Shown here: piece by piece, positions 26,312 through 35,481 of the stretch
Numbering within the stretch: position 1 is the stretch's first letter
Layout: each line of letters opens with the position of its first letter
Source of the DNA: Rheinheimera sp. MM224
Lineage (GTDB): Bacteria; Pseudomonadota; Gammaproteobacteria; Enterobacterales; Alteromonadaceae
Assembly (NCBI RefSeq): GCF_947090785.1
Contig: NZ_OX352320.1
Location: 868,001 to 932,000, forward strand
Direction of reading: 5' to 3'
DNA: 64,000 bases
Notes under the pieces: model-generated
Told to the model about the DNA's origin: nothing
Databases searched by the model: none
What the model saw: only the letters and a program-made list of their open reading frames with translations
Position numbers and translations under genes: made by a program

Positions 26312-26701
26312 ATGAGATTTGAACATCTGGCATTAAATGTCGCTGAACCTAAAGCTATGGCTGCCTGGTACTGTCAGCATTTAGGGCTGCGAGTCAGGCG
26401 TGCTTTACCGGACCAGGCTCAGACGCATTTTCTGGTGGATGACAGCGACCAGATGATGCTGGAGATTTATTGTAATCCGGCCGATCAGGTACCGGATTAT
26501 CCGAACATGCATCCCTTGTTATTGCATCTGGCGTTGGTTAGTGTTGACCCTTATGCCGATAGCAAAAGGTTGCAGCAGGCTGGTGCACAGCAGGTGGATG
26601 AAGTGAATTTAGCTGACGGCTCTTTGCTAGTGATGCTGCGTGACCCCTGGGGGCTGGCATTGCAGTTGTGCCGACGTGGTGCGGCTTTGAACCAAGCTTA
26701 A
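26312..26701 (+). CDS. VOC (glyoxalase/bleomycin-resistance) family protein
   Basis: A 129-residue protein with two beta-alpha-beta-beta-beta repeats. Likely metal ligands are His5, Glu51 and His72. The fourth position, normally Glu near the end (DPxGxxxEL), is Gln118. It is the last gene of the hexuronate operon, 18 bases after the GapN-like gene. A role in removing a reactive aldehyde or ketone from the pathway is possible, but the substrate cannot be deduced. Confidence 0.8.
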   Translation: MRFEHLALNVAEPKAMAAWYCQHLGLRVRRALPDQAQTHFLVDDSDQMMLEIYCNPADQVPDYPNMHPLLLHLALVSVDPYADSKRLQQAGAQQVDEVNLADGSLLVMLRDPWGLALQLCRRGAALNQA

Positions 26702-26752
26702 GCATTAAGACCTGACGCAAAATACTCAATAGCAGGAAAACGCGTGAGAAAT

Positions 26753-26777
26753 ACCCCAGCCAAAAGAAGGCCGGGGT
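26753..26777. terminator. Hairpin between the convergent VOC and chemoreceptor genes
   Basis: ACCCC-A-GCC at 26753-26761 pairs with GGC-C-GGGGT at 26769-26777 around a 7-base loop, with one internal mismatch. Only short T-runs flank it (ATTTCTC on the minus strand). It probably ends transcription from one or both sides. Confidence 0.5.
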
Positions 26778-26785
26778 GGGAGCAA

Positions 26786-28414
26786 TTAAACTTTAAAACG
26801 TTTGACCATATCCATCAGTCTGGAAGCCATACCTGCCAATTCCTGACTGGCGGCGTTGGTTTGATTTGCGCCAGCCGAGGTTTGTACCGCCAAATCCTTG
26901 ATAGCAACCAGACTTCTGTCCACATCACGTGCCACATGAGCTTGCTCTTCTGAGGCTGTGGCTATCAGTAAATTACGCTCATTGATATGACTGACCGAGT
27001 GACAGATCTGCTCAAACGCCTGACCCGCTTTGTTGGCCATTTCTACTGTATTATCTGCAAGCCCGGTGCTGGATTCTATTGACTGTACAGCTTTAGCTGT
27101 GCCCTGACGGATATGCGTAATTAACTGTTCAATTTCTTTGGTGGAGTTCTGAGTGCGATGAGCCAGAGCCCTGACTTCATCTGCAACTACAGCAAAACCC
27201 CGCCCGGCATCACCGGCTCGGGCTGCTTCTATTGCCGCGTTTAATGCCAATAAATTAGTTTGTTCTGCTAAAGCCCGGATGACGTCCAGCACCTGACCTA
27301 TATTGCCAGCCTGTATTGCCAGTTCCTGAACCAGCTCAGCAGAGGTCTTCATTTCCGTCGCCATTTTACGGGTTTGAGCAATAGTTTGTTTCATCTCTTC
27401 AAAGCTGCGACTGGCCAGCTCGTTGGATTCTCTTGAAGCGTCTGAGGTGGATAATGCATTTTGTGCTACATCTTCTACCGCCACTGTCATCTCATTGACT
27501 GCTGTCGCAGCTTGCTGCAGTTCAGCATTCTGTAAATCGAGGCCTTCAGTACTTTGTGAGGTCACAATACTCAATTCTTCAGCTGCAGACGCTAACTGAG
27601 TCGCGGTGTTGTTGATTTGACTAATAGTGTCTTTTTGGCTTTGTTGTAAATGCTGCAGACCAGAAAACAGCGCTCCTATCTCATTTTTGCTTTCGACTTT
27701 GATTTGACTGCTTAAATCGCCTTGCGCCATACGTTGAAAATGCACTCCCGCCAGTTCCAGCGGTTGGATCAGCATTTTTTTAATTAAATACCAGCTCATG
27801 ACTAAAGCGGCCAACGAAATAGCCAGAAAGATGGCACACAGAATGGCGGTTGCACTGTAGCGATCGGACGCTTCTTGCATAAAACTGCTGTTTTTGGTGC
27901 TGGCTTGTTCAACAAACTGCGCGACCATTTCCTGCGCTTTCACATTAGTATCACGGGCTTCCAGGTTGGCTGTAACATAACTTTCGCTGGTGCCTGTTTG
28001 CAGCTCCTTCGCTGTTTTTTCAATTGCAGTGAAGTATGAAGAAAAGACTTTCTGCATTTCCTGCACCATCTCTTTATGGTCACCTTTCAGGCCAACTTCA
28101 GCAAACGCATTAAATTTGTCGACAGCCTCTTTCAGAAACTTTTCGCCACGCTGCGCGCTGACTTGAGCTTTATCCAGTTGTCCGCCTTCCTTTTCGATAA
28201 AGCCACCAGCTAATGCTAACCTGCTGCGCAACAACATGCCGTACACATCAGAAATTGGATTTACTTGCAGTACTGAAAGTTGATACAGATCAGCCATACC
28301 TTCTTCGCTGGCTTTTGCGCTGTTCCAGGAGTAAAAACTTAATATGGCCAGGCCAGCGCTGAACATCAGAAGAATAGATAAAATTATATTTTTCAAGTAC
28401 ATATCTTTGAACAT
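26786..28414 (-). CDS. Methyl-accepting chemotaxis protein with four-helix-bundle sensor
   Basis: A 542-residue receptor. The start at 28414 follows an AAGGGG site and is better than an ATG at 28444. Membrane helix 1 is at about residues 8-27, a periplasmic four-helix-bundle domain at 30-180, helix 2 at about 192-212, then a HAMP domain and a methyl-accepting signalling domain with the hairpin motif [19 protein letters not shown]. It lies beside the hexuronate operon, so it may guide the cell to pectin products. No ligand evidence exists. No chemotaxis pentapeptide is present at the C-terminus (ends KRFKV). Confidence 0.93.
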   Translation of the reverse strand: MFKDMYLKNIILSILLMFSAGLAILSFYSWNSAKASEEGMADLYQLSVLQVNPISDVYGMLLRSRLALAGGFIEKEGGQLDKAQVSAQRGEKFLKEAVDKFNAFAEVGLKGDHKEMVQEMQKVFSSYFTAIEKTAKELQTGTSESYVTANLEARDTNVKAQEMVAQFVEQASTKNSSFMQEASDRYSATAILCAIFLAISLAALVMSWYLIKKMLIQPLELAGVHFQRMAQGDLSSQIKVESKNEIGALFSGLQHLQQSQKDTISQINNTATQLASAAEELSIVTSQSTEGLDLQNAELQQAATAVNEMTVAVEDVAQNALSTSDASRESNELASRSFEEMKQTIAQTRKMATEMKTSAELVQELAIQAGNIGQVLDVIRALAEQTNLLALNAAIEAARAGDAGRGFAVVADEVRALAHRTQNSTKEIEQLITHIRQGTAKAVQSIESSTGLADNTVEMANKAGQAFEQICHSVSHINERNLLIATASEEQAHVARDVDRSLVAIKDLAVQTSAGANQTNAASQELAGMASRLMDMVKRFKV

Positions 28415-28980
28415 AGTAACCCCTTGTCTGTGATCTTTGGTCAATCTTTATCTGTTTAAAACTTCAGCGGAAAGTAACAAAATATATCGGGTGAAATGAT
28501 CTACTGTATCGTTATATGAAAATATGAATGTGACTACTGCTGATACTATAGAGCATAATGACCAAAGCAGAGATTCAGCATAAAGAGATATAGTTTCAGT
28601 CAGGATTTTGACATCTGTGACTTTATCCGCTAAAAACCTATAAAGCGCCATTTTATGTCAAACACTTAAGAAACTAATTGATAAAGTCGATGGATATACT
28701 GTTACATCAGTCTTGCCCATCGAAACTGCTAACGACTTGTGTAGTAGTATAGTGTTGTTTTTAAAGTGATTTCATCTTTTTTAGCTCTCTTCAGGATCTT
28801 TTATACCTCATCTGATCATTATTTATTGTTAGCGAATTTTTTCAGGACATGAAGTTTACTTTTTACAACAGTGGGTCGCTTCGTTATTCATATGTGTTGA
28901 TAAGGAACTGAATCAATTTAAGGTTGTATGAAATTTATGCACTGGCTGAGGTTGTTAACTATGCTGAGCGGATAGTTCCA
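28415..28980. other. Long AT-rich intergenic region
   Basis: About 670 bases separate the divergent chemoreceptor and porin genes. The first 570 are AT-rich, without a convincing reading frame: a 67-codon minus-strand frame at 28448-28651 has no ribosome site and no family resemblance. Promoters for both genes must lie here, but only the porin-proximal one can be proposed. Confidence 0.6.
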
Positions 28981-29010
28981 TTGAGCAAAAACGTTTTAGT
29001 CAGATAAAAT
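28981..29010 (+). promoter_or_regulatory. Possible porin promoter
   Basis: TTGAGC at 28981-28986 and TAAAAT at 29005-29010 (18-base spacer; GATAAA with 16 bases is an alternative). It places transcription start near 29017, just before the inverted repeat. Confidence 0.4.
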
Positions 29011-29023
29011 GTAGGTCTATAAA

Positions 29024-29060
29024 GTTCAGTATAAATGTGTCCGTATTATGAATACTGAAC
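29024..29060 (+). repeat. Inverted repeat in the porin leader
   Basis: Perfect 9-base arms GTTCAGTAT (29024-29032) and ATACTGAAC (29052-29060) with a 19-base loop, each flanked by CTATAAA. It would form a stem at the very 5' end of the mRNA, 20 bases before the ribosome site. It could be a stability element, a small-RNA target or an operator. Confidence 0.55.
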
Positions 29061-29088
29061 CTATAAAATAGTAATTAAGGGGACGAAT

Positions 29089-30042
29089 TTGAACAAAAGA
29101 TATTGTGCAGCTCTTGGCTCGCTGGTGCTGCTGAGTTCCGGAGCCCAGGCTTTTGAATGGGATGTCTATGGTAAGCTGGATCTGCAAGGTCTGTATGTTG
29201 ATGAAGGCTTATATCGGTATTCCGACCAGGGTTGGCAAATTGAAGCACCTTTTACCCGACTGGGATTTAAGGCCCGACAGGAGCTGGTAGATAATCTCGA
29301 CCTGATCGTGGTTTATGAGTGGCAGGTGAATGGTCTGGACGATGCGAATAAAGGCCATCGACTTGGTAGCCGCAATACTTATATTGGCTTTGCCGGTAAT
29401 TGGGGGGAGTTAGTTTTTGGTAAAAACGATACCCGTTTTAAAAAATCCGAAGGCAAAATCGATTTATTTAACGAAACCCTCAATGACATAGCTCAGTTGA
29501 GCGCAGGGCAGGACAGACTCGAGAATATAGTGGGTTATCAGAGCCCTGTCATCGAAGGTTTTCAACTGCAAGCCACCTACCAGACTGGCGCCAGTGATGA
29601 AGTGGCCGGTGGTTATGACTGGACTGTGAGCTACGGCGACTCTGGTTTTAAAGCTTATCCTTACTATTTTGCCTACAGTCAGGCGCGTGAGTTGAACAAC
29701 ATTGATGCCGAACGTATTCTGGCTCACTTTAAACTGATGGAATTGTCAGGAGGCCAACTGTCTGCCGGTCTGATGTTGCAACACAGTGAACATGTCACCC
29801 GTAATGTTGATGGTGACGCGGTGATGGCACAGCTTGCTTATAAGCTTGAGGCTCTGACTTACAAGCTGCAATGGCAACGTGATGACAGTAAAATCCGTCA
29901 CGCAGAAACCGGAACTTTATGGACTATAGGTGCAGACTACGCGCTGAACAGTGAGATGGTGATTTACACTATGTTCTCGACTCTGGACTTCGAGACCGAG
30001 CAGGACGAATCTGCAGCTTTAGGTTTTAAATACAACTTCTGA
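29089..30042 (+). CDS. Outer-membrane porin, Gram-negative general porin family
   Basis: A 317-residue beta-barrel with a signal peptide ending SSGAQA (residue 22), a first strand FEWDVYGKLDLQG, the porin segment SRNTYIGFAGNWGELVFGKND, and C-terminal GFKYNF with terminal Phe. The start is TTG, supported by AAGGGGAC at the right distance. Porins of this type pass small hydrophilic solutes. A role in uptake of uronates from the neighbouring locus is possible but has no direct support. Confidence 0.9.
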   Translation: MNKRYCAALGSLVLLSSGAQAFEWDVYGKLDLQGLYVDEGLYRYSDQGWQIEAPFTRLGFKARQELVDNLDLIVVYEWQVNGLDDANKGHRLGSRNTYIGFAGNWGELVFGKNDTRFKKSEGKIDLFNETLNDIAQLSAGQDRLENIVGYQSPVIEGFQLQATYQTGASDEVAGGYDWTVSYGDSGFKAYPYYFAYSQARELNNIDAERILAHFKLMELSGGQLSAGLMLQHSEHVTRNVDGDAVMAQLAYKLEALTYKLQWQRDDSKIRHAETGTLWTIGADYALNSEMVIYTMFSTLDFETEQDESAALGFKYNF

Positions 30043-30065
30043 TCTGAATCTCTGATACTAAAAGC

Positions 30066-30091
30066 AATAGACCCGGCTTGCCGGGTCTATT
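30066..30091. terminator. Bidirectional terminator between porin and yqhA
   Basis: A perfect 12-base stem AATAGACCCGGC / GCCGGGTCTATT (30066-30077 and 30080-30091) lies between convergent genes. On the plus strand ATTTG follows. Confidence 0.8.
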
Positions 30092-30116
30092 ATTTGTGAC
30101 TGCTAGTTAAAGCAGA

Positions 30117-30626
30117 TTAAAAGTTATCTTTATTGCCTGCTTCTTTAGTTATTTTATCCAGATAACCCATAGCAAAAGCCGAAAGCACAAAAGTCATATG
30201 GATCAGCAAGTACCACATGATTTTGTCATTTGGGATATTTTCGGTATCCATAAATATCTTCAGTAAATGAATAGATGAAATGGCGACTATAGAAGCCGCT
30301 ACTTTATTTTTCAGTGAGTTGGAATCCAGCTTACCCAGCCAGCCTAATTTGTCACCGTCACCTTCAATATCCAGCCGTGAGACAAAGTTTTCGTAGCCGG
30401 AAAACATCACCATCACAATTAAACCGCCGACTAGCGTGATATCAATCAAGGACAGGATCACCAGAATTAAATCCACTTCTTTCATACTGAAAATGATCGG
30501 CAGAATATGAAAGACTTCCTGAAAAAATTTTATGCCAAGTGCCAGCAATGCCAAACTCAGACCAAGGTAAATAGGTGCCATCAGCCAGCGGGTGGCGTAC
30601 ATCGCCTTTTCAATTAGTTGTTCCAT
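30117..30626 (-). CDS. yqhA: YqhA-family inner-membrane protein (UPF0114)
   Basis: A 169-residue protein with about four membrane helices (residues 15-35, 52-75, 109-128, 137-156). It is strongly similar in memory to E. coli YqhA along its whole length, for example [37 protein letters not shown] and [16 protein letters not shown]. Its function is unknown. It is monocistronic, converging on the porin gene. Confidence 0.93.
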   Translation of the reverse strand: MEQLIEKAMYATRWLMAPIYLGLSLALLALGIKFFQEVFHILPIIFSMKEVDLILVILSLIDITLVGGLIVMVMFSGYENFVSRLDIEGDGDKLGWLGKLDSNSLKNKVAASIVAISSIHLLKIFMDTENIPNDKIMWYLLIHMTFVLSAFAMGYLDKITKEAGNKDNF

Positions 30627-30806
30627 TGCTGCTCCTGTCTTTTCAACGACTTCACTTTATGGGGCAAATAGTGCAGAAATTCAAGCCTCTGGCCGTTTTA
30701 CTTTGCCGTAAAATATCGCACAATGAACCCCGTTACCCGCAACGGTATCAGCACTGAGCTCTGATGCTGTTAGTTTGTCTGGGCCTCAATGCCAAGGAAT
30801 TTCCGA

Positions 30807-32969
30807 ATGAAAAAAACTCTGCTTGCGCTGGCTTTGTCCATCGCCACTTTTGCCCATGCCGATGAAGGTATGTGGCAACCTCATCAGTTACCTGAACTTG
30901 AACAACTCCTCAAAGAAAAAGGTTTAGAAATTGATGCCAAAAGTATTGCTCAACTGACAGCCTTTCCTATGAATGCTGTGATCAGCTTAGGTGGCTGTAC
31001 TGCTTCTTTTGTCTCTAATCAGGGTCTGGTGGTGACCAACCATCACTGTGCTTATGGCAGCATTCAGCACAACAGCACAGCTGCAAATAACCTGCTGGCC
31101 AAAGGTTTTTTAGCGAAAGATTTAGACGAAGAATTACCTGCTGCTCCTGGCTCTAAAGTCTTTGTTACTCAGGAAGTGACCAATGTCACAGCGCAAATTA
31201 ATCAGGAATTGTCACCCGCTCTTAAAGGCAAGGAGCGTTTTGACAAAATTGATGAGCTGCGCAAAGAGCAAATAGCCGCTTGCGAAACGCCGGGTTACCG
31301 CTGTGATGTCTATAGTTTTCATGGTGGCTTAGAGTATTACCTGATTAAACAAATGGAAATTCGTGATGTACGTTTAGTGCATGCGCCAGCTTCAGGTATA
31401 GGTAAATTTGGTGGCGATATCGACAACTGGATGTGGCCACGCCATACAGGGGACTATTCGTTTTACCGTGCTTATGTAGGCAAAGATGGTCAGCCAGCTG
31501 ATTTCAGTGCTGAAAACGTGCCATTTACACCACCATCTTATTTAAAAGTGTCAGCTAAACCGCTGAAAGAAAATGACTTTGTGATGGTTATTGGGTATCC
31601 GGGCCGCACCAACAGATACAACTCGGCTGCTGAAGTAGAGAATCAATTCACCCAGGTCTTGCCTTTATCCAAGGCCTACCGTGAAGAAGCTATTGCAGTG
31701 ATTAAGCAGCATTCTGCCGAAGGTTCAGAAGCGCGTATTAAATACGAAAGTATTCTGGCGTCTTTGGCTAACTATGCAAAAAACTTCGAAGGTATGATCA
31801 CAAGTTATCAGAAAGGTGATACCCAGCAGCGCAAAGATCAGTTTGATAAAGCACTGAACCTGTGGATTAAATCCAGTCCGGCCCGTCAGGCCAAGTACGC
31901 GCCAGCAGTACGTAATCTGCAACAGTTGCTGGTGGAAGAGCAGGAAAACCAGCAACGTGATCTGGTCTTGGGTTATTTAAGTTATGGTCAGCTGTTTAAC
32001 ACAGCTAAGCGTTTATACCGTTTGGCCAATGAGCAGCAAAAACCAGATGCAGAACGCGAAATGGGTTATCAAGAGCGTGATTTAGAACGTTTCTCTGCCA
32101 GCATGAAACGCTTATCCCGCAGCTTTGATGCCAAAGTAGAGCAAGAACTGATGCTGCATTTCTTGCAACATTACGCCAAATTACCAGCGGATCAGCGCTT
32201 AAAATCTCTGGATGGTTATTTTGGTATAGGTTCTGCTGAGCTGGATGTTGCAGCGCTTCGCACTAAACTTGAAGGACTCTATCAGGCCACTAAGTTGTCG
32301 GATGAAGTGGAACGTTTAGCCTGGATGGGGAAATCGGTCGACGATTATAAAGCCAGCGACGATCCGCTGATCCAATACGCTGTTGCTATGTACGACACTG
32401 ATATTGCTTTAGAAAATGCGGAGAAAGAACATAAAGGCAAGCTGGCAGTGGCTCGTCCTCAGGTGATGGAAGCCATTATTGCTTTTAACAAAGCCAATGG
32501 CAAAGCTGTGTACGCCGATGCCAACAGCACCTTGCGTGTGACTTATGGTTCTATCAAAGGTTATCAGCCAAAAGATGCGGTGTCTTATCAGCCATTTACC
32601 ACTGCAGCTGGTATTTTGCAGAAGCAAACGGGTGTAGATCCATTTGATGCACCACCAGCTCAGGTCGAAGCCTTAAAACAAGGCGACTTTGGCATTTACA
32701 AAGATGCGGTCTATAACAATCTACCGGTCAACTTCTTAAGCACAGTAGATACCACAGGAGGGAACTCAGGTTCACCAACACTGAATGGTAAAGCTGAATT
32801 AGTCGGTTTGTTATTTGATGGTGTGATTGAAGGCATCATCGGCAACTGGGACTACGATCCGGCCACCAACCGCTCTATCCATGTCGACAGCCGTTATATG
32901 TTGTGGCAAATGGAGAAGGTAGATGGCGCGACTAATCTTCTAAAAGAAATGACAATAGTTAAAGAATAG
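30807..32969 (+). CDS. S46-family dipeptidyl-peptidase, DPP7-like
   Basis: A 720-residue secreted serine peptidase with a signal peptide ending ATFAHA. The catalytic triad is placed as His80 or His79 (TNHHCAYG), Asp216 (RHTGD) and Ser654 (GNSGSP). The residue 18 after the Ser, which sets specificity in this family, is Gly672. DPP7 has Gly here and prefers hydrophobic P1, whereas DPP11 has Arg and prefers Asp/Glu. The protein should remove dipeptides from peptides in the periplasm. The ATG at 30807 (after AAGGAA) is preferred to an ATG at 30789 because it starts directly at the signal peptide. Confidence 0.92.
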   Translation: MKKTLLALALSIATFAHADEGMWQPHQLPELEQLLKEKGLEIDAKSIAQLTAFPMNAVISLGGCTASFVSNQGLVVTNHHCAYGSIQHNSTAANNLLAKGFLAKDLDEELPAAPGSKVFVTQEVTNVTAQINQELSPALKGKERFDKIDELRKEQIAACETPGYRCDVYSFHGGLEYYLIKQMEIRDVRLVHAPASGIGKFGGDIDNWMWPRHTGDYSFYRAYVGKDGQPADFSAENVPFTPPSYLKVSAKPLKENDFVMVIGYPGRTNRYNSAAEVENQFTQVLPLSKAYREEAIAVIKQHSAEGSEARIKYESILASLANYAKNFEGMITSYQKGDTQQRKDQFDKALNLWIKSSPARQAKYAPAVRNLQQLLVEEQENQQRDLVLGYLSYGQLFNTAKRLYRLANEQQKPDAEREMGYQERDLERFSASMKRLSRSFDAKVEQELMLHFLQHYAKLPADQRLKSLDGYFGIGSAELDVAALRTKLEGLYQATKLSDEVERLAWMGKSVDDYKASDDPLIQYAVAMYDTDIALENAEKEHKGKLAVARPQVMEAIIAFNKANGKAVYADANSTLRVTYGSIKGYQPKDAVSYQPFTTAAGILQKQTGVDPFDAPPAQVEALKQGDFGIYKDAVYNNLPVNFLSTVDTTGGNSGSPTLNGKAELVGLLFDGVIEGIIGNWDYDPATNRSIHVDSRYMLWQMEKVDGATNLLKEMTIVKE

Positions 32970-32976
32970 CCTTGTA

Positions 32977-33003
32977 GGGGCGACCGTTATGGTCGCCCTT
33001 TTT
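32977..33003 (+). terminator. Terminator of the S46 peptidase gene
   Basis: GGGCGACC (32978-32985), a 5-base loop GTTAT, GGTCGCCC (32991-32998) and TTTTT. The context TTGTAGGGGCG resembles the element at 63688-63714, so the terminator may derive from a dispersed palindromic repeat. Confidence 0.88.
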
Positions 33004-34015
33004 AAGGCGTCACAGTAAATGTTATAGCCCCCAATAACTGCCCCGAATCTGTTACTACCCGAATTTTCCATTTACCCACAGCATCTTGTGGAAATTGTTG
33101 TTTGCGGGTCCAGGCTCTGTAGCCTTCTTCACGACCGCCTGAAATATTTAGCGGAATGCGTTCGACCGATTGGCCATTGTGGATCCACTCATGATAAATC
33201 TGCTCTTTTAAGCCCCGTGGTGCCCGTACTGAGGTATAGGCATAAAGACCTTGTTGTAGCTCTGCCAGCGATAATTCTGTAATTGCTGCACCTGGTAAAC
33301 GCTGTTCATAATCCATATGCTGGCTTAGCTGAATGTCGTTCAGATTCAACACAGGGGCGGGGATCAGGCTGCGGCTAAACCAGATGCTGGTGGTCATTAC
33401 CACTAACAACAGGGATAACACGGGTAAACGCCAGCGCCCTGGTTGTGCTAATAAAGGGCGGATACTGGGAATACTCAGTAAAGCTGAAATAATAAGTGCC
33501 AAACCCAGACTTTGGGTGGTGGTGATAAAAAACAGCAGCGGCAAGACCACCATCAAAACGGCGAATAGAGAAAAGCAGTGATACAGCAAAAATAAAGCGC
33601 GTCGTTTTGTCAGCAGCCTGTTGTAGGCCGGATCAATAACTGCCACCAAAGCACAACACACCAACAACACAGTAAACACGGCTTGGGGCTGGTCCCAGTC
33701 AGTGGCTGCCAGAAAAAATGGCAAGGCAAAAAACAAACTTTCCTGATGCAGTAATTGGGTGACCAAATGGGTGACGTCTTTTGATAGGGAGATGCCAAAC
33801 TTACGCAATAAACCTTTGCGTAGCCAATATTCTCCCATTAGCCATAACCAGCCAACCACCATCAGAATGGCAAAAAACTGAGCAAATTCTTCACGGCGCT
33901 CAACTTGCCATAAGCTAAATAAACCAGTGCAAAACCCAAACAAGGCCACCAGGCCGGAATATTTTTTTGTTAACTCAATCAGCCAAAAAAAGCGCTTTGA
34001 ATTTTCTGCATTCAA
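33002..34015 (-). CDS. DUF5924/DUF2914 inner-membrane protein
   Basis: A 337-residue protein with about seven membrane helices in residues 20-220 (DUF5924-like) and a C-terminal soluble domain (about 225-337) resembling DUF2914, with VxxxWxHNG and WxxRxVTDSG-type segments (EQIYHEWIHNGQSVERIP, GKWKIRVVTDSGQLL). The domain names are recalled from family patterns. Function unknown. A TGGGG site precedes the ATG. It converges on the peptidase gene and shares its terminator region. Confidence 0.75.
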   Translation of the reverse strand: MNAENSKRFFWLIELTKKYSGLVALFGFCTGLFSLWQVERREEFAQFFAILMVVGWLWLMGEYWLRKGLLRKFGISLSKDVTHLVTQLLHQESLFFALPFFLAATDWDQPQAVFTVLLVCCALVAVIDPAYNRLLTKRRALFLLYHCFSLFAVLMVVLPLLFFITTTQSLGLALIISALLSIPSIRPLLAQPGRWRLPVLSLLLVVMTTSIWFSRSLIPAPVLNLNDIQLSQHMDYEQRLPGAAITELSLAELQQGLYAYTSVRAPRGLKEQIYHEWIHNGQSVERIPLNISGGREEGYRAWTRKQQFPQDAVGKWKIRVVTDSGQLLGAITFTVTP

Positions 34016-34267
34016 TCCCCATCAGCATTCATCCCTGTCCATCTACGGCGGTTTGAATTCATTCTGCCGCACTATACGCTGTAATGACCTGTGAAAGCTG
34101 TTTTGGTTTCAAAATGATTATGCCCGCAGTTAATTTGTATAATCCGCAGTGAAAACCGTCTTTTTCTGCGTCAGCTATTCTTAGTAACCCTGCTTTTGCA
34201 GTAAGATACGCCTCATTTCGTGGCTATCAGGGCCGCGACTGCTGAAGTGACAGAAGGGTTAAAGTTA

Positions 34268-34990
34268 GTGGATCAGAAAGTTCAGGTAAAACTTATCATA
34301 CGCCGGGTGCCTACACAGGCGGCTCTGTCATGGCTGACCAAAGCCTGGGAATTATTCCGTCAGGCACCTTCGACACTGATTGCTATGGTGGCTTTCACCA
34401 CGGTGTTAAGTTTACTGGCACAGTTGCATCCAGTACTTGGCGTTATTCTGGTATTGGCGAATCCGTTTTTGACTGCCGGTTTTTATAAAACCATAGTGTT
34501 GTTGCAACAACAGCAAGCTGTTAATTTTCAGCTGATTTTTAGTGTGTTTAAAGAAGCACGTTACCGCCGTACTTTTATCAGACTGGCCGGTGCTAACTTA
34601 CTGGCGAATATTCCGCTAATGCTGTTGGCTGCGCAGTTGATGGAGCAAACCCAGGCAGGTGTAGTTGACCCTGTGACTATGTTTTTGCTTGCTGTTGTCT
34701 TAAGTCTGGTCTTTATGTTGTTTGCCTACGCTGTAGCCATTGCTTATTTCCTTAATGAACAACGATTACAGGCTATTTTAATGGCCAGCCTAACCGCCTG
34801 CTGGCGTAATGTAGGTGCCTTAACTTTGTTTGGTATCTTGTCAGTAGCGCTGGGCATGTTGGGCATTGTGACTTTGGGTTTTGCTTTTATTGTGATTATT
34901 CCTCTGTTGCAAGTGGCATTCTTTTTATCGTTCAGTGCCTTTTTTGCTTTGCAGTTGGATGATTCAGCACCTGCCGTGCTGGAAGTATAA
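34268..34990 (+). CDS. BPSS1780-like integral membrane protein
   Basis: About 240 residues with six hydrophobic segments after a short soluble N-terminus (ALSWLTKAWELFRQAPSTLI resembles the start of BPSS1780-type proteins). A GTG at 34268 follows AGAAGGG at good distance and is preferred. A GTG at 34220 gives a 16-residue longer product without a clear ribosome site. Function unknown. Its stop is 2 bases before recX, so the two are cotranscribed, and it occupies the place where recA usually lies. Confidence 0.75.
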   Translation: MDQKVQVKLIIRRVPTQAALSWLTKAWELFRQAPSTLIAMVAFTTVLSLLAQLHPVLGVILVLANPFLTAGFYKTIVLLQQQQAVNFQLIFSVFKEARYRRTFIRLAGANLLANIPLMLLAAQLMEQTQAGVVDPVTMFLLAVVLSLVFMLFAYAVAIAYFLNEQRLQAILMASLTACWRNVGALTLFGILSVALGMLGIVTLGFAFIVIIPLLQVAFFLSFSAFFALQLDDSAPAVLEV

Positions 34991-34992
34991 AC

Positions 34993-35478
34993 ATGACAGA
35001 GCCCCAGCCTTCGCAAGAACCAAAGCTTCTAACAGAGCAGGAATTGCGGCAATGGCTGTTGGGTTTGCTATCACGCCGTGAATACAGTGCGCTGGAGCTA
35101 AAACAAAAGCTCAAGCAAAAAGGCGCATCGGCACAACAAATTACTGAATTATTGGACTGGGCGCAGCAACGGGATTACCAGAACGAGTTACGTTATGCCC
35201 GTATGCAGGTCAATGCAAAGTTGCATAAAGGCTATGGATGGTTTTACATTAGCCAGTTTTGTGCACAGCAGGGCATTAAAAAAGAACTACAACAGCAACT
35301 GCTGGAAGAATTAGACATCGATTGGTTTGAGGTCGCCTCAACGGCGTATCGGAAAAAATATGCGGATAAACCCATAGCGGATTATCAGGACAAACTTAAA
35401 CGGATGCGTTATTTACAAAGCCGGGGCTTTGGCAGTGACACTATCCAACTTGTATTTGCAGAGCTTAAAGAAGAGTAA
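34993..35478 (+). CDS. recX: Regulatory protein RecX
   Basis: A 161-residue, helix-rich, basic protein with the RecX segments LLSRREYSALELKQKLKQKG and YLQSRGFGSDTIQLVF. RecX binds RecA filaments and limits their activity. In many gammaproteobacteria recX follows recA. Here recA is absent and a membrane protein gene precedes it instead. alaS starts 3 bases later, so the tail of the usual order is conserved. Confidence 0.92.
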   Translation: MTEPQPSQEPKLLTEQELRQWLLGLLSRREYSALELKQKLKQKGASAQQITELLDWAQQRDYQNELRYARMQVNAKLHKGYGWFYISQFCAQQGIKKELQQQLLEELDIDWFEVASTAYRKKYADKPIADYQDKLKRMRYLQSRGFGSDTIQLVFAELKEE

Positions 35479-35481
35479 GAT

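Noticed and set aside
28448..28651. Minus-strand 67-codon frame upstream of the chemoreceptor gene
   Set aside because: No ribosome site and no family resemblance, and the stretch is AT-rich like the rest of the gap. I treat it as intergenic.
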